A program made the translations under genes and the position numbers. Positions 31,280-32,904 of a stretch of DNA of 32,904 nt are shown piece after piece (position 1 is the first letter of the stretch; every line of letters begins with the position of its first letter). Source of the DNA: JAJKJG01 sp036556825 (lineage in GTDB: Bacteria > Pseudomonadota > Alphaproteobacteria > Rhizobiales > Beijerinckiaceae); the NCBI GenBank assembly GCA_036556825.1, contig DATBIR010000008.1, forward strand, positions 1-32,904, in the 5' to 3' direction. The notes under the pieces are model-generated. The model was given only the letters and a program-made list of their open reading frames with translations. It searched no databases and was not told the DNA's origin.

Positions 31280-31538
31280 CAACGGCATCTCCTTCAGGGG
31301 AAGAGCATTGTTCGGCGAAGCCCCCGGGTTTTCGCTTTGGGCGGCTCGGTTGCGCCGGGAATGCCCTTGAGGACACGTCTGGAGCCGAATCCACGGAGGT
31401 GGAGACGGCCCCGAGGAGATAGGCCCAGAAGAAGCCCCTCCCGCCAAGTCAAAATTGCGTCATTGAGCCGGCTGGGGGCGGTATCGTTCCCCGCCGACCG
31501 GCGCCCCGGCCATCACCTGTTTCCTTCAAGAGCTCCGG

Positions 31539-32904
31539 TCACGCCAGCTCGGCCGCCGACGAGGCTGCCCTCGCCTCCTGAATGGCGAGAAACACCCGGT
31601 CCGGCGTCGCCGGCATGTCGAGGTGGCAGATGCCGTAGGCGCGGTAGAGCGCGTCGACCAGCGCGTTCATGACCGCGGGGCAGGACCCGATCGCTCCCGC
31701 TTCGCCGGCCCCCTTCATCCCGAGCACGTTGGTGGCCGAGGGGACGTTGCGCGTCTCGAAGCGGATCTGCGGCACGTCCACGGCGCGCGGCAGCCGGTAA
31801 TCGGTGAAGGATGCGGTCACGAGCTGCCCGCCGGCATCATAGACGGTCCGCTCGTGCAGCGCCTGCCCGATCCCCTGCACGACGCCGCCGTCGACCTGGC
31901 CTTCGAGCAGGAGCGGATTGAGGGTCACGCCGAAATCGTCGACGACGACATAGGCGACGACCTGCACGTCGCCCGTCTCGGGATCGATCTCGACCTCGCA
32001 TACATGCGTGCCGTTGGGATAGGTGGCCTCCGGCGGCGACCATTTTTCCGTCGCCGAGAGGGCGTCCGCCGTCACGTTCGGCAGCTTGGCGAGATCGGCA
32101 AGCGGGATGGCCCGGTCGGTGCCGACCACGCGCACCTGGCCGTCCGACAATTCGAGATCGGCGGCACCCGCCTCGAGCGCGTCGGCGGCAAGACGCTTCA
32201 GCTTGTCGGCGAGACCGCGGGACGCGCCGGCAACCGACGCGCCGCCGACCGGGATGGAGCGCGAGCCGCCGGTGCCGCCGCCGCTGCGCAGCGCATCCGT
32301 GTCGCCCTGCTCCACGCGCACCTGTTCGACGGGGATGTCGAGCTCTTGCGAGACGAGCTGGGCATAGGCGGTTGCGTGGCCCTGCCCCGTCGACTGCGTG
32401 CCGATCAGGACCGAGATGCCGCCGTCAGCGTCGAGGCGCACATGCGCGCGTTCGGCCGAGCCGCCGGCGCAGGCTTCGACATAGGTCGACATGCCGATGC
32501 CGCGCACGCGTCCGGCCTTTCGCGCCTCTTTGCGGCGCGTCTCGAACTCCGCCCAATCGGCGGCCTCCATGGCGCGGCGCATGTGGCCTTCGAAATCGCC
32601 GGAATCGTAGACGCGTCCGGTGGCCGTCTCGTAGGGCAATTTGTCCGCCGGGATGAAGTTGAGCGCGCGGATCGCATCCGGCGTTTTGCCGAGCTCGCGT
32701 GCGACGTGATCCACCAGGCGCTCGATCACGTAAGCAGCCTCCGGACGCCCCGCGCCGCGATAGGCGTCGACCGGCAACGTGTTGGTGTAATAGCCGCAGA
32801 TGCGGGCGTGCACCGCCGCGATATCGTAGAGGCCGGGCGACATCAGGGCGCCGTTGGCCGGGACGAAGGGCCCGTAATAAGACAGATACGCGCCGAGATC
32901 CGCC
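31539..32904 (-). CDS. Xanthine dehydrogenase-family Mo-binding subunit, 5' part outside window
   Basis: At least 455 codons of a large-subunit molybdenum hydroxylase (CoxL/XDH family); the frame runs open through the right edge, so the N-terminal part is missing. Visible motifs are AYRGAGRPEAAY (Mo-pterin binding, form II-type CoxL-like sequence), GTQSTGQGHATAYAQLVSQE, EQGDTDALRSGGGTGGSRS, and near the end KGAGEAGAIGSCPAVMNA, where the Glu is the catalytic base. It hydroxylates an aldehyde or N-heterocycle with water. FAD and FeS subunits, if any, lie outside. The cytochrome genes are downstream on the same strand, 259 bases away, and could carry its electrons, which is only inference. Confidence 0.93.
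   Translation of the reverse strand, partial: ADLGAYLSYYGPFVPANGALMSPGLYDIAAVHARICGYYTNTLPVDAYRGAGRPEAAYVIERLVDHVARELGKTPDAIRALNFIPADKLPYETATGRVYDSGDFEGHMRRAMEAADWAEFETRRKEARKAGRVRGIGMSTYVEACAGGSAERAHVRLDADGGISVLIGTQSTGQGHATAYAQLVSQELDIPVEQVRVEQGDTDALRSGGGTGGSRSIPVGGASVAGASRGLADKLKRLAADALEAGAADLELSDGQVRVVGTDRAIPLADLAKLPNVTADALSATEKWSPPEATYPNGTHVCEVEIDPETGDVQVVAYVVVDDFGVTLNPLLLEGQVDGGVVQGIGQALHERTVYDAGGQLVTASFTDYRLPRAVDVPQIRFETRNVPSATNVLGMKGAGEAGAIGSCPAVMNALVDALYRAYGICHLDMPATPDRVFLAIQEARAASSAAELA

Overview
The window looks like chromosome of a GC-rich alphaproteobacterium of the order Hyphomicrobiales (Rhizobiales), perhaps near the Bradyrhizobium/Xanthobacteraceae/Rhodoplanes groups. The evidence is: a very long coiled-coil protein of the Rhizobiales polar-growth ring (GPR/RgsE) type, a DgcA-type racemase, a Bug/TctC binding protein with no TctA/TctB genes in the window, a CoxL-like molybdenum hydroxylase, and a family of intergenic double-hairpin repeats typical of this order. 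The genus cannot be fixed from the sequence alone. I see no tRNA, rRNA, CRISPR array or intact insertion sequence.

Layout. 1-2.1 kb is an accessory stretch of lower GC: two unrecognised minus-strand proteins (one cut by the window edge), a small sunset-domain membrane protein, about 400 bp without a gene, and a frameshifted RelE/ParE-type toxin remnant whose 3' end overlaps the last bases of the first core gene. 2.1-6.0 kb (minus): molybdopterin oxidoreductase, tripartite-transporter-type binding protein, ndk. 6.2-8.2 kb: two small exported proteins, a glutathione S-transferase and a DUF4345 membrane protein. 8.3-15.0 kb: CPA2 cation/proton antiporter with an RCK domain, haloacetate-dehalogenase-like hydrolase, vWA protein, universal stress protein, MFS transporter, [2Fe-2S] ferredoxin and a stand-alone Hpt protein.

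15.3-20.0 kb is one gene of 1555 codons, a GPR/RgsE-like growth-pole protein with two membrane segments and about 1100 residues of 11/22-residue amphipathic repeats. 20.3-24.6 kb is a compact minus-strand operon for a lipid ABC importer/exporter of the Mla type (STAS-MlaE fusion, ATPase, MCE protein, auxiliary lipoprotein). Its MCE protein carries 61-residue tandem repeats behind the MCE domain. 24.7-29.7 kb (plus): N-acetyl-D-glutamate racemase-like dgcA, a CheZ-like protein, a DMT exporter, thiD and an XRE-cupin regulator behind two overlapping palindromes. 29.8-32.9 kb (minus): diheme cytochrome c and cytochrome c556, separated by an intrinsic terminator, downstream of the large subunit of a xanthine dehydrogenase-type enzyme cut by the right edge.

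Functional threads. Two regions concern the cell envelope (polar growth ring, Mla-type lipid transport) and sit side by side in convergent orientation. The right end suggests a periplasmic electron chain (c-type cytochromes) next to a molybdenum hydroxylase. Most convergent gene pairs are separated either by perfect hairpins or by the dispersed double-hairpin repeat, which may therefore serve as a terminator. No complete new defence or mobile system is visible. The least explained parts are the left accessory edge, the repeat architecture of the MCE and GPR-like proteins, and the CheZ-like protein without chemotaxis partners.
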